Shown here: positions 21,331 through 33,299 of the stretch, piece by piece
Numbering within the stretch: position 1 is the first letter of the stretch
Layout of the letters: each line of letters begins with the position of its first letter
From: Pyrrhosoma nymphula
Taxonomy: Eukaryota; Arthropoda; Insecta; Odonata; Coenagrionidae
Direction: 5' to 3'
Assembly: GCA_963573305.1 (NCBI GenBank)
Contig: OY754334.1
Location: forward strand, 92,563,848-92,627,847
Length of the DNA: 64,000 bases
Position numbers and translations under genes: made by a program
Notes under the pieces: model-generated
Told to the model about the DNA's origin: nothing
Seen by the model: only the letters and a program-made list of their open reading frames with translations
Database searches by the model: none

Positions 21331-23352
21331 TCTCTATAATTAAATATTTTTCATAAAATTGGCCCTAAAGTTAAAAAAAATTTAGAACCGCGAAGGATCT
21401 TTTATTCAATTTTATTGAGTGCAATCCGCTTTGATCCAGTTTTTTTATTATAATATTCTCTTTTCTAGAAACTATTATAATATTCTCTCATTAAAACATG
21501 GTTTGTACCATTTTGAGTTTTTGGCAACTGCCCAATTCAGAAAAAGAACTGAACCGTATTGACTTCTGCGGTTAAATGGATTAAGAGTTAACCTATCGCA
21601 TAGTGACGCAGAAAGGTGATCAATGATGAATGTACTGAAGTGCATCAATTCTTTCTATTGTAATCCTGAGAACAATAGAGAAAACTGAGAAAGAATACTT
21701 GGAATCCACTCAAGGATCAAAGGATGTGACTTGTGTCACTGATGTACATTCGCCGTCAAAATAATGTCCGAGAAACAAGAAGAATTTCTATTCGCTAATG
21801 AAGGGGCAGCTTTCTGATCCTGCAATAAAGAATTGCTCTTTCCCAAGGCCTATACCGAGACAGCACGAGCTGACGTAAGTGGAGAAGACGGTCTTCTGTA
21901 AAAAAAATAGTTTGAATCATTTTGACTAAATCTAGTCTTCGACTTTTCCTCGAAACTTACTGCGTCATGTCAACATGGACCTATCTACCCTAAGGTTTCC
22001 TCATCCTCAACGAGTATCCACCTCTCCCGGAGCCAATTATCTTTTGTGTACGTGACAACTCCATATTACGATCGTCTTAATACGTCCTTGATTCGTTTCA
22101 ATCCGGTTACGCGGTCAGTGAAACGTAAGCATCGCTCAGTGCTGAGCATTTTTGGAACTTGTGCCCCACTTCCATGGAAGAGTTGTGGGTTTACGTCCTT
22201 TTGCGAAACGAAGAATGGAAATCGCCCATTATTGGGATATATGCTTGAAGGCATGTTTATGCCCCATGCCCCGTTGAAAGTTTTTATTCCTTTGGCTAAG
22301 TGGCTATTGATTTATTTCCATTAGACGTTGAGTCCACCTTTTATACACCAATTTGTGGAGGAAACTCGCCCAATTGAATAGCCGTTTACTTGTTTTCTCT
22401 CTCTCTTTGAAATTTAGTCATGATATATAGCGTTCTTATCAGATCATTGTTGGGAAGGTTTTGTTCCTGCTGGGGGTTGCGATCCCTGTTCAAATTTCCT
22501 ATAATTTTTATTACCGACGTGGTCTGTTACAGCTGTGCTAATTCGAAAAAAGATTATTCGTTCCTTTCTTCTTTTGTGAGAGCGGGGAGCTATACGCTTA
22601 AAGTAATATGGCAAGTTTAGAATTTAAAAAAATATTTATTCCGTTCGCAGTTCAAATTCTCTGTATCAATCCAAGACCTTTGGATATTTGTCGACTCGAA
22701 TGTTCTTCACTTAAGTGAATAAGCTAAAGAATGAAATGTTCAATAATTTCATTCCCACTCCTCGGAAAGTCTTCCACATTACCAAATGTAAATGGCCTTC
22801 CATGACTGTTGTCCTAACTCCCCCTGCCACCCGCCTCATTATTAAATACCTGATTTTGCACATGCATAGGTTCTGAAGCATTTTTTGCAGGATCTCGGAA
22901 ATTAATTCATGTGTGTCATCAAAATTTCAGTTTTTTCCGGGTTTGCATGAGGTATGTAAATGCTAAAATATCCGCGGTAATTTAACTACCCCACCTTCCC
23001 TTACCTTAGTCCACCTTAAGTACTTCCCTTTTAAAATTATTCTCAAGAGCCTGTCAGGTAGTGCGAATCGTGCGTGAGTTTAACTATGTTATTTTAGATG
23101 AGCACTTAACGACAGTAGCCAATTCGTAATCTTCCCAAATATATCTCGGAATAGATGGCGTAGCATGTGTCCAATTTAGCTTATAAAGTGTGTCGTGGAA
23201 GCAGGGGTCACTTTATTGACGTAAATTGAAGTATATGCTTGAAATGGGCGCAAAATGTTTGTGCTCGTTTTATATCGTTCAATTATTTTATTGGAATAAA
23301 AAATAGTTTTAGTTTAAAAACACTCATTGAGCCACGAATACCTCCGTGACAA
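21331..23352. other. no recognised gene
   Basis: The best frame is 92 codons at 22046-22324 (plus), without a recognised motif. A GAATGAAATGTTCAATAATTTC stretch near 22728 resembles one at 16221 next to a LINE-A end. The rest is AT-rich. Confidence 0.35.
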
Positions 23353-23978
23353 TCATTATTATTGTTATCATTGATCTACCATTTGAGGTACATTTATATG
23401 GAAAAGGGGTTACCTGTATCGTTTTTAATAGCCCAAGGCCTCATCACGATTTCACTCTTCCGCTCGGCGTTGGTCATTCCTGCATCTTTTCATCCCGTCC
23501 ATCAAGCCCGTTCCCTTTCTTCCTCTTCCCAGCTTACCCAACATCCTCCCCTCTATCGGGACCTTTATCATCCCGTCGTCCCTCATTATCTGTTCCTGAC
23601 ACCTATCCTTCCTCCTCCTAATCTCCTCTAGTAGTTTCCTTCCCTCACCGGTGATATCAAGCCCTTCCTCGTTCATCTTCTTTTCCCTCCATCGCATTAT
23701 CTCAATTCGCCTCCACACCCACATCTCTAGCACCCGCGACGTATTCTCATCATCTTTCATATTAGTCCAGGTGTCTGCTCCATACATTGCTACACTTCAA
23801 ATTTAAATCTTCGCCAGCCTTTTCTTTGAATTCTTACACAAGGTCCCTGTCATCGATTAATTTTCTATTTGTGCACGCCGCTTTTGCTAATGCAATTCTC
23901 CTCCTAGTGCCCCTACTATTATGTCCATTTTCCTTCAAGGTACTACCCAAGTAATTAAATTGTTCTACTTGCTCCAGT
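23353..23978 (-). mobile_element. LINE-A 3' half, long copy
   Basis: On the minus strand the order is: an FNYLGSTLKENG-like stretch at high coordinates, then RRRIALAKA, the GTAGCAATGTATGGAGC block (VALYGA-like), then MKDDENTSRVLEMWVWRRIE, KKMNEEGLDITGEGRKLLEEI, RKGTGLMDGMKR, and the 3' UTR with a TAAT-type tail near 23360. A 111-codon frame survives at 23452-23787. Single-base indels break the rest. This is the longest LINE-A copy in the window. Confidence 0.9.
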
Positions 23979-24084
23979 ATAGATGTCATGGCGGACAAGT
24001 AATATAGATTTTAGTGAAAAGTGGAAGTTAGGGTAGGGAAAAGTGACCCCGAAAAGTGGATGTTAGGGTGGGGACTGTACAAAA

Positions 24085-24108
24085 ACCTACCAGACTGCTG
24101 GTAGAATG
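24085..24108 (+). repeat. LINE-B 3' hairpin tail
   Basis: ACCTACCAGACTGCTGGTAG followed by AATGCCCAGTGATGATG has the same form as tails at 19.3, 49.5 and 59.0 kb. The upstream LINE-B body is not recognisable. Confidence 0.55.
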
Positions 24109-24239
24109 CCCAGTGATGATGGCCTGCTCCAGTTTGTTCCCTCCAACATTTATGATCGTCCTCGCCGGACGAAATTACTATGTCACAGGTAGATTCCTGT
24201 GCTGTAGACTGTGTTCGTCTGTTCCCAAGTGGAACTGAC

Positions 24240-25621
24240 CTGAATAGTCTTTTATTATAAGTATCTTCCTACATAGCTTTGTTTTTGCCCTTTACCTTCA
24301 TACATACATACATACTTTGTAAATGTGGTAACCAAGTGAATTTGGATGAAGGTGGCTCTGGTCTCAGGTTCACTTATTCCAGAAATTTTGGAATTGATGG
24401 ATGGATGGATTCTGGATGATACTTCTTCGATTTATTAACATTTGATTTGGTCGCGGTATCACTAAGAATCCCCAACAAGGATAAGGTGGATCTAGCCTCA
24501 GTGTCACTTATTCCAGAAATTCTTAAAACTTAAGTATAACATCTTTGAAGTGCGTTTTATAAACTGAGATAAAAAATTAAGGTGTTTCCCGGCTAGTTTT
24601 ACTGTAATTCAGCCTTGAAAGTGGAGATTTTAACATGGGCTCTTATGGAGATTCCTCAGGGTGCAGCAGAAAAACGACAATTTGAACGAGAAAGAACATT
24701 TAGGCTTTTAATTCAAATTGTTTATTAAAAGCGGAAACTTATGGAACATTGAATAACAATAAAATATAGGAATCTTACCTCCTATTTCTAAAGTTATTAG
24801 CGAATTACTGGAATTATTGAAGGCAAAATGCGGTAGTTCTATTCAAAGGCGCTGCAGTTGGCTCCTATGGCTGGACACGTCGTCATAAAAAATATATTCG
24901 TGGAATAATCTGCATATTTTGTATCTAAATATTGGTTTTCAATAGATTTTCTGATTTCATCAGCGAAAGCAGGATTTTTTTAAACCAAATAAATAAAAAT
25001 ACGTAAGTAATTTAGTGTTTGTTTTGACTCACATACTAAGTTTAGAGCCACCTTAAAAATCAATTGTAAGTGGTAGAAGAAGACCCCGTCGTCGACGCAC
25101 CGCTAATTTCTACTCTACGAAGTTACGATTAAATACCATGACGTCACTGCCCCAATCTTCTCAAGTCCACCATAGCGGTCAGCCTGCGTGCAGTCGGCGA
25201 GTTCACTCCTACCATTTGGACGGATGAATTTTCCGTGATATAAGAAACCGGGAGAGTGCGGGGGAAAACGGAGTGTAGGGGCGCGGTGGCGTTGGAGGGG
25301 CTGGCGCAGCAGAAAGGAGATTTTTTTTTAAAGGAGGGGAGACGTCAGGAGATCCGGAAAATGCAAGGGAGGCCTTGAGTGCCTCAAGTTTTTGATCGCT
25401 TGCCAATCCTCTGGCCGAGTACTGCTCCGGCGCTCAGACTCGCTCAAGGGCTAGCCCGATCGCTCTGGCCCGTAGTAATCACGCTATTTGCGGTGAAAAA
25501 GTGGATTTGCTTCTGAGGATTTTTGGGGTAGTCTTTGGTATTCTATTGCGGGGTCATCGATCTGTCCGAAAGCCATTCCCATCACTTATCGCTGCGTATT
25601 AATAATGGAGGTGATCTGCCG
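24240..25621. other. unannotated; GC-rich island 25160-25480
   Basis: Small CATA and GATG runs lie at 24299-24315 and 24399-24410. The GC-rich part near 25160-25480 could be a promoter region. No gene was recognised. Confidence 0.3.
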
Positions 25622-25900
25622 GTGATGGATGAGATTAGGAAGAGGCAAAGTAGGTGGTTGGAGGAGTAAATGAGGGGCGAAGGGTTGCTTGAGGCTGTGA
25701 TTGAGGGGAGGATGTGTGGTAAGAGGGGAAGGGGAAGAAAGAGAATATTTTTGTGACGGCATGAAAAGGGGCAGGGCCTACGCTGAGATGAAGAATTAAA
25801 TATTATTGGTAGGTCTTGCACGTGTAAAAATCTAGAAGATTTACCCTCACTTCCATTTAAACCTACCTCAAGTGATAGATTACCTAATCATAAAAATAAC
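25622..25900 (+). mobile_element. LINE-A 3' end (tail-to-tail pair, left)
   Basis: Blocks GATTAGGAAGAGGCAAAGTA, GGGAGGATGTG, GGAAGGGGAAGAAAGAGAAT and the 3' UTR ending ACCTACCTCAAGTGATAG with a TAATCATAAAAATAAC tail. The frame is broken by small indels. The next LINE-A copy starts directly after it in the opposite orientation. Confidence 0.85.
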
Positions 25901-26105
25901 AGGTGAAGGTAGATTTAGATGTAAGGAGGAATACCTATTATAGTCATTTACAGCTGCACGTCCCTATTATCTTGCACGATTTCATTCTTCAGTTCTGTAT
26001 ACGCCCTACCTCTCCTCATCTCATCCATGAAGTCTATTCTGTTTCTTCATGTTCGTCGCTTACCCAACATCCTCCCATCTTTCACGGCCTTTAGAATCCC
26101 CTCGC
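25901..26105 (-). mobile_element. LINE-A 3' end (tail-to-tail pair, right)
   Basis: The reverse-strand LINE-A UTR begins at about 25905 (GAAGGTAGATTTAGATG). It is followed by the antisense of the C-terminal basic region and is truncated after CACGGCCTTTAGAATCCCC. Confidence 0.8.
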
Positions 26106-26221
26106 CGTGAAAATGTTTACACGTATATTTATGGAGCCGTTTGTTTCTTATAATTTTAGTGTTTCAGGATTAAGTTAGCCTAGAGAAATCCTGCGGAAAA
26201 TCATTCTCGATTGATTCATTG

Positions 26222-26375
26222 ATTAGGGTAATCTATCGGTTATGGTGGGTCAAAGCGGAAGAGAGTAAAAATCATATTGGTTTTCACAGGCAAAGGCCCC
26301 AATCTCTTTTAACAATGTCTGTCTTCATCTCTGCATAGGTCCTGCCTTTCTTTTATACTCGATACAAAATCGTGT
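26222..26375 (-). mobile_element. LINE-A 3' end fragment
   Basis: It starts with the antisense tail GGGTAATCTATCGGTTATGG, continues through the UTR, and is truncated after the AGGTCCTGCCTTTC block. Confidence 0.75.
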
Positions 26376-26689
26376 GTGGGCAATCGATAATTTGGAAACT
26401 TGAGAATGAACGCTAGACTAAGCGTCATCGTAAATTTTATTTTCCTAGGATTGTCTAATTTTTGATAACTTTTGTAATTGATGTATGTATGTGCCGCTTG
26501 TCTCAGAAAAACGAATTGAGTTCAAATACACCATTCAAGATACGTTGTAGACTGCAAGGATTCTGTTAAGAACTTCTTAACATTAGAAAAGTTGGATTCC
26601 TCAGCTTATAAAACACACATTCTCCTTTACCCTTCACCCTCATCCCAAACTTCGTAAGCACTGTCACTAAATGTGGCGCAATCATGTGG

Positions 26690-27110
26690 TATAATGTGGT
26701 CATTTTCATATCAATATTTTCATGTCTTCTACGCTCTCATGCCGCTCAACATCCCCATTCTCTGCATATATCTCTTCCCCTCATACCCAGCATTCTCCAC
26801 GCGTATCACCCTCTCCAACAACCAGTATCCTTTCTGTTCGCCCTTTAAGTGCTATTGCTGCCTCTTCTGCGGATCTTTCTCTCTAAATTCCATCCTTCTC
26901 CGCCATATTTACTGTATCCTTATATCCTTATCCATCTTCCTTCTCCTATCAAGCAAATCTACCTTCTCCGTCCATTTTCAATCCTCTTCTCTTGAGCTTC
27001 CAATATACGGCCATCCACTTTCCTCGTTGACCAAGTTTCCGGACCGTACGACGATACACCTTACGTGTAAGTCTTCACCAATCTCTCCTTCATACTTTTA
27101 ACTAGAGCGA
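26690..27110 (-). mobile_element. diverged LINE C-terminal fragment
   Basis: Read on the minus strand it has, in order, a CIVVYGSGN/ETW-like start near 27060, an EGRF-like region, an RRRGSNS-like stretch and an RMLGMRGRDICREWG-like end. This is the same layout as LINE-A and LINE-B C-termini, but it is closer to LINE-B in wording. The frame is broken many times. The 142-codon plus-strand frame at 26673-27101 is its antisense. Confidence 0.6.
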
Positions 27111-28090
27111 CTGTCATAAATTGCTAAATCTTTTAGCTTACATTTCTGTGACCAGTGCTATCCTTGTCCTTTTTTGTTTGCTGCATAGCTCATTTTCCCT
27201 CCAAAATGCCACCATACGTACCTGTTCTAATTAATTTTCTTCCTCTCGAGAACATACATAACTAATGCCAGTTTAAATAATAACTATTTAACGTCTACCG
27301 TTAGATGGCATTCCCTTTTCGTCACTGCGATATTAGCTGAGAGTTCGGTTTTTGTAAACTAAACGTAAGTGCCTCTTAGTTACCGTCACCGAAGGAAGTA
27401 CACAGCGATGTCGGTTATCATACGAGAACAAATATTCAATCGGAGATTGTAAAATTGTGCTCACGAGTTTCGCCCTCTTGAGAATCTCATTAATTTCAAT
27501 GTCATAATTTAAAACCAACCCTTGATTTAGTACCGTGTCTCATAATACGCCTATTTATACCTAATGATATTGATATATTTTAGTGCTGCTCACGGGATTA
27601 AAACTATTTTTCGTCATGTTTGTATTCACAAGGCATTTTGTTAATCAATGAAGTAATACTTATCGATGAATGTAGCCTCGAAGAAAAGAGAGGAGCTGCA
27701 TTTGAAGCAGGAAGCCTTGGCAAGGCGTTGCTGGGGCAGACTGAGTCAATAAGATTCTTCATCCAACCCCTCGGCACTGCGATGACGTCAAAAGGACATT
27801 ATTTTACTTAGCGCTGAATTCTTGGGAGCGGTACGAGCGTGACGAAAAGTCGTTTTTTACCGCAGTCCTGGACGTGAAGATGAATGCAAATCTGTCCGTA
27901 CAAAATATTTTATTGTTCGTTGAGATAATCGTCAAGATTTCGTTCCGCCCATCTCTTTGGTAGTTAGTTTGGTCAGCGTGTCTGTCTCCGTTCCGAAGTG
28001 GAGTGTAGTCCTAACTGAAGTAGAAGAAGCAGTATTTTCATTGCTGTTATTATCATGATATACTAGAGTAATTATCCTGACTGAAACACG
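27111..28090. other. no recognised gene
   Basis: The interval is AT-rich. The frames at 27333-27518 (minus) and 27620-27811 (plus) have no recognised motif. Confidence 0.35.
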
Positions 28091-28390
28091 GCTCATCATC
28101 ATAGGTGTTCTACCAAAGAAATGATAGACCCATGGTCAGTCATGAATATGATTCCCCTGAGCGTTTGGGTCTTATCTAACGTTTCTGTCACAAAATTATG
28201 TATTGCTCAGTCTCTTTATAATATTTCGCACTTTTATCTTTTTCATACCGTTCTGGATTTGTTTAACCCTATGTGGGAGTAAATTGAGTTGGTGATTTTT
28301 TAAAAGATCAGATTTAAAGTCAGCCGTTAGAATCAGATGACTCCCTCTTTTGATGTATGCATCGCATTCTGGAAAGTACGCTACTGTAGT

Positions 28391-28460
28391 CACTTCGACC
28401 TGAAGACGCCCCTGGGGACACGGCCGAAACGGTTTTCAGTAAAAACAATTAGCGCAGCGA
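28391..28460 (+). other. hammerhead-like core motif
   Basis: CTGAAGA (28400-28406) is followed by a CCCCTGGGG self-complementary stretch and GAAAC (28426-28430), then GGTTTTCAGTAAAAAC. The order matches the conserved boxes of a hammerhead ribozyme (CTGANGA, stem II, GAAA), but stem II is imperfect and I cannot confirm stems I and III. Confidence 0.3.
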
Positions 28461-28664
28461 ATGCCGGGAAAAATACATGAATATATACTTCCCATAATGT
28501 CGGCACCTGGACTACTATAAAACCAATTTTCTGTTTAAATCCCTTTTTTACTCTGCGCATACTTTGACTCTCTTCAGACCGTCCAAGATTCGAGACAGGT
28601 GTATGTTGTCAAATAAAAAAATAAATGTGTAACGTAGTGTTTGTAACGTAGTAGAAGACGTTTT

Positions 28665-28701
28665 TTCAGTGAATACACTAGTATTTCAGTGAATACACTA
28701 G
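28665..28701 (+). repeat. short tandem repeat, two 20-bp units
   Basis: TTCAGTGAATACACTAG occurs at 28665 and again at 28685. Confidence 0.9.
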
Positions 28702-30195
28702 AATACGCCCTTACTTAACAATATTCGTGCTTGTGAGATGAACGGTTGCTTATTGTAATGCGCTTCGGTGCTGGAATACATACTTTCACTTCGTAAGTAG
28801 AGTTCCGGGAAATGCTTAACCGCAATTAACTCTTTTGATCTATCATAATTTCAATTACACTCCCGGAGTCAATGCCGGTGATCTGGTTCTCCAGTGTCGA
28901 ATCGATAAATTTAAGTCAATGTCACGCGAGCCAAGTAGCCTTCCAGCTCCGAGGAAATTTGGTACGTGATAAGTCTCACCGATGACTTTACCGAATCATT
29001 AAGTGCATAATTAATGGCTGCTGCGCGGAGATTTGTGTTAATCGGTTTAGCATTGAAGGGATAAATGCTGATAGCTGATAGTGAGGCGTGTGTAGGGATT
29101 TCATATGTTTTTTTCCTGTCACGCACTTAATTGCGTGTATTTTCTTGTTGAGTGGAGTGGTAATGTTATTAAATGTGCACTTCAGCTCGCGTTGACGTGT
29201 TTCCAAAGTCTCTGCGTTCAGTTGGAATGAAAAAAAATGTTTGCTGAGCTGTCGGTGCCCCGCACTCGACGTTAGACATGAGCGTTAGTGGGGCTGTTTT
29301 GTCCTCCACGTCTATATCTCCGTATCTTTTGAAGGGAGGACTTTCACTCTTCCCTTTCATTATGATACTGCATGACGTCAATGGCCAGTTCAGTTTCGCG
29401 GCTCACGAATCACTTTATCCTCTTGCTTCTCTCAATAGCTGTCGTGGGAGAAGGGACCACTCCTTCAATGAGATTTGAGTGTTTATGGACTGCCTCCGTC
29501 GCCATTCATTTCCTCGCTTGGTTTTCCTTTACGGAGCAAAATTATCTCTTTCGCATCCATAAGGGTGGTGGTACGCTTGCTGAAACTGACCGCTGGTTCG
29601 CTGACGACTTTGCATCGAATGAGATGATGCTTTCCCGGTGTGCACTGATGGTGAACTCTCCTCGGAGTCTTCACGGGTCAAACTCTTCATCGCTGCCGAC
29701 GCGACGTGTCGACGGTCGACTTGTCCATCGTCTAAAGAGTTAAATCCTGTGACATCAGTTTTGTCGGAATTAATACGCTCTACGCGTGGTCAGGTGCCAC
29801 TTGGTTAGTCTGTCGCCCCCGGGTTCTGTTCCTTAGTCTTTTGTAGGTATGTTTTTTTTAAGAATTGATTTCCCATAACTGCGGACTTCGTATCCGGAAT
29901 CACACATGAAATTCTTCGTCTACAGCCGGATCTTGTTGGCTTCCTTTGTCAGTCGGGAGCAGTGAATCTATTCTTCTATGCATACTATTTTCGGTTGAGC
30001 TGCATTTCCAATTTAGGTGTCGGATTGTTGCCGCCTTGTAGTGAATTAATGGAACATTTTTTCATATATTGACATAAAAATATATTTTTAAATGGTATAT
30101 TCCAGCCACCTGAAAATGGCATGCACAATTCGAGTTGGGTTGAATTTAAATTTCCAGAGTGAAGTTGCGCATGGGTCAGTGAAACTATTATTATT
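28702..30195. other. no recognised gene; 123-codon frame at 29372-29743
   Basis: The plus frame at 29372-29743 has a hydrophobic stretch near its start (HFILLLLSIAVVGEG), like a signal peptide. It has no recognised domain after that and no clear codon signature. The rest is unremarkable. Confidence 0.25.
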
Positions 30196-30204
30196 TATTA
30201 ATAT

Positions 30205-30435
30205 TATTTGGGTAATCTACCGGTTAAGGGTGGTTTAAACCAAGAGAGTAAAAATCCTCTATAAATTTACAGGCGCTCCTCCTCAATGACGGCCTTCAGC
30301 AACGTCTTCCAACCACCTACTATGTCTATCCCCCATCTCCTTTCGGAGTTTCCTCTCCCCACTCAGAATACCTGGTGCTTCCTCGTTCGTCTTTCTTTTC
30401 GTCCACGGCACCTGCTCCATCCTCCTCTTGTAGAA
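30205..30435 (-). mobile_element. LINE-A 3' end with internal deletion
   Basis: The antisense tail GGGTAATCTACCGGTTAAGG (30210) and UTR are followed by GACGGCCTTCAG, TCCAACCACCTACTATG and TTTCCTCTCCCCACTCAG blocks and a TGCTTCCTCGTTCGTC block. The segment coding the GRGRKRIGFMDGMK-like region is missing. Confidence 0.8.
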
Positions 30436-32240
30436 CGATTTAATAAATTATTTAGTGAGAAATCGGTGATTCCGTTTGGTGGGAGCCTGGAAATTTTGGA
30501 CTCGCGTGCGGATCTCTGTATGATCAGCAGTTCCCCATAATTGAGTTGGACGAAGTCATTACATAAGGAGTGTACCATATGAGCCTGGCTCGGTTCCACC
30601 TTCTTAGCCTGTGAAACGGATACAAGATCGGCCGCGTTGTTGACTCACAAGTCGTTTTCGGTCCTGTATATCTGCTTTCATGCTTAGCTTAGCTCTTTCA
30701 TTTTGCTCTTGCGTTCAAATGTATTTTGATTAGGAGACCCTGAAGTCTTATTCTGGAAGGACTCAACCTCGACAGTGTCGTCTACGTGACGTTAAGGCCT
30801 CGAAAAATGTCAACTTTTTATTTATTTATTTATTTCACGGGAACTTTCACTTTTTAATGCAAACTTGCATTCCTTTTTTCTCTTCGTTTAAACCCAGGGA
30901 CTGGGATAGCCCATGAATTCGTCGTTTTGGAACCTCTCTTTTATTAATTTATTTCGTCGTACGCTTGCCTATCCTGTTTCTTTAACTACCCAGCTCAATC
31001 TAAATTTCAGCCGTTAGGATTGGATGTATGTATACATAACATTGCCTTATTAACATTTTCACTATTTTAGTAAACTTTTATCCTCAAGAAGTATTGTAGA
31101 GAAACCTTAAGGGGTCACGGAGTCAATTATTCGGCCCCTTCAATGCCTCTTGACTTTAACCGAGTATTTTCCGTGATGTTGTTGTTCCTTCGAGGTTAAA
31201 AACATAGGCTACGACGTGTTCGTATTGCTCTTACGACCCGTACTATGTTCTTACGTCTCCAATTGCAAATATGCTCTGGAGAATTTGTGTACCTACAGCA
31301 AGCAACACCTCAAACAATATGTATATTAATGTTATCGTGATTAATTACGCTATAAATGGGCGGAATAGTGGTTAATTGATAATTATAATCTGTTTGGGGT
31401 ACTATTTTGAGGTAAGTTTCATCCTATTTGGGCCAGTTTCTTTCTCACAAAAAATATTATTTTTTTATCTAAAATCTGTTGAAAGAATGTGGCGCACTTT
31501 GCGCTCGTTGAAGATAAGGAATGAGTTATAGGAATGAGTTATAGATTAAGTCCGTCACCATCCTGCATGCTCATAACACAATCACTTAGTTTGAAAAATA
31601 ATCAGAATAACTAAACCTAAGTCTTTCACAACGCCTTCAATACGGATTGCCCAGGACTAAAGTTGAGTCATCTGTTTTCAGATGAGTCAGCTGTTATGAG
31701 CGGCACAAATTGTGTTGCGCGAGTGGGCTCATCCGACGATTGAGTCAGATCAGCCTAACATAATTCCCGGAAAAATTATCTCGTCGCGCTCATTCAGTGA
31801 CGCTGCCCTGTAAATAATTGGTTTTAGTTCTAGCTATGCAAATAATATGATATGGCACATTTTTGCACAGATAACCGAGACCGTAGTACGGAGAAATGGT
31901 AATTGGTATTTACCTGGGAGAAAAAACCTAAGTGTCAATGCTGAATGTTGGACAAAAAATCAATTGGGTATGATGGTTCGTTCTTGGGGAAGAAATCGGC
32001 TATTTGTAGTGTGTTGATTTGTTATTGATCAGTCGGATTGCAAGGGTTAAATTACAGATAAATGTACTCTTATTTAAGGACCAAGGTGGTACGAGTACTT
32101 ACGTATTGGCATAAACGTAAACGGTCCTCATCTGTTTCCTATTCCATCCATCCATCTGTTTCAGATTAACCCCATCCTCTCCCCATTCATCGTAAGACTC
32201 CATGACATACGCCAATGGAAAGCGGGTGTTCGTGTAAAAT
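30436..32240. other. AT-rich DNA without recognised gene
   Basis: It contains a TTTA microsatellite (about 30815-30835) and a doubled GGAATGAGTTATA (about 31516-31545). No coding sequence or known repeat was recognised. Confidence 0.4.
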
Positions 32241-32269
32241 TTTATGAAACGCCATTGCGGTCTTGTATT

Positions 32270-32600
32270 CCTCTCAAACCATACTATAAACTCAAATCCG
32301 CCCTCTGTTCAAATGCTGCGTGCGCTCTTCCCAGAACCGCATTTGTTTTTCCCACCCGCCCCGCCCTCTCCCGCGAGTTCATTTTCGGCACCAAGTAGTT
32401 CGCTATTACGTTCACAGGTGGAGCATCCTCCGTCCGGAGGTGCTTGAACGGGAAACGACTAATCGGCGGGGAGCGCTTGTGTGTGGGTGGGTTCTGGGAA
32501 GAGTGTGGGGGGGTGGAGGGGAGGACTGGTATGACGTCGGTCACCTTGGCAACCTGTTCCATCAACCCCGCGCGAATATATTTCCATCTATGTGTTCTGA
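32270..32600. promoter_or_regulatory. GC-rich island with CRE and X-box motifs
   Basis: CpG-rich DNA carries a CRE-like TGACGTCG (32532-32539) immediately followed by GTCACCTTGGCAAC (32540-32553). The latter matches the RFX X-box consensus GTNRCC-N(0-3)-RGYAAC. RFX factors drive ciliary gene promoters in animals. No downstream exon was identified. Frames crossing the island in several phases are probably chance. Confidence 0.3.
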
Positions 32601-32845
32601 ATGTGTGTCGATTGATTTCGACGAATTCGGAATCACGACTTGTCCCAATAAATTCTTAATTGCCCCGACCGACCTCCCCGAGTTAGGTGGTTGTAATTCC
32701 AGTTGCCGTGACATAGAAAGTGGGACGTCGTAGGGTCCGTTGCAACTTACTCAGATTTCATCACTAAATATAAGTTGTAGTCCCCATGTACAGGGAAACT
32801 AAGCTCACTTCTACCTCACCGCGTTTTTTTATCATTTGTACTCTT

Positions 32846-33290
32846 CATCCAGGAAAAGATTGGTGGAAGCTCTCGTGTGGAACGTGGAGCTGTATGAGTC
32901 GGAAACTTGGTTTTGTGGAGAGAGTGTACGTAAACCGAAGGTGTTTGAGGTGTGGGTTTGGAGGATAATGGAGAGGATTATCTCGAAGACGAAGAAGATG
33001 AACTAGGAGGTGATGAATATGGTGGGAGACGAAAGGAAGTTGATGGGAGGAGGTTCGAAGAAGGCAGAAAAGGTGGATGGAGGACGGGCTGAGAGGATAT
33101 GTCATGATGTAATGTGTTTTTGACGGAGAACGCTGGGTAGCCTTTTGAAAAGGAAGAGAAGACGATAGGATACTTGGATGTCTTAAGGAGAAGCATAGAG
33201 TATGAGGAATTTAGTAGAGATCTGATGGCGAGCAATTTATGTGAGGGAAAGTGAGAATATTTCCCTGAAATTAGGATCTTTTTATAACCA
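32846..33290 (+). mobile_element. LINE-B C-terminal fragment
   Basis: Translation across frames gives EALVWNVELYESETWF, then VFEVWVWRIMERI, MNMVGDERKLM, an RRRQKRWMEDGL-like stretch, a RKRRR-like stretch, and an EYEEFSRDLMASNL-like end. This is the same plan as LINE-A, but it has a distinct wording shared with 49.2-49.5 kb. It ends near a TACCAATCAGCTGATA stretch resembling the LINE-B tail. Frame breaks and stops are present. Confidence 0.7.
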
Positions 33291-33299
33291 TGTTCCAAA

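Noticed and set aside
26673..27101. 142-codon plus-strand frame
   Set aside because: Antisense of a diverged LINE C-terminal fragment.
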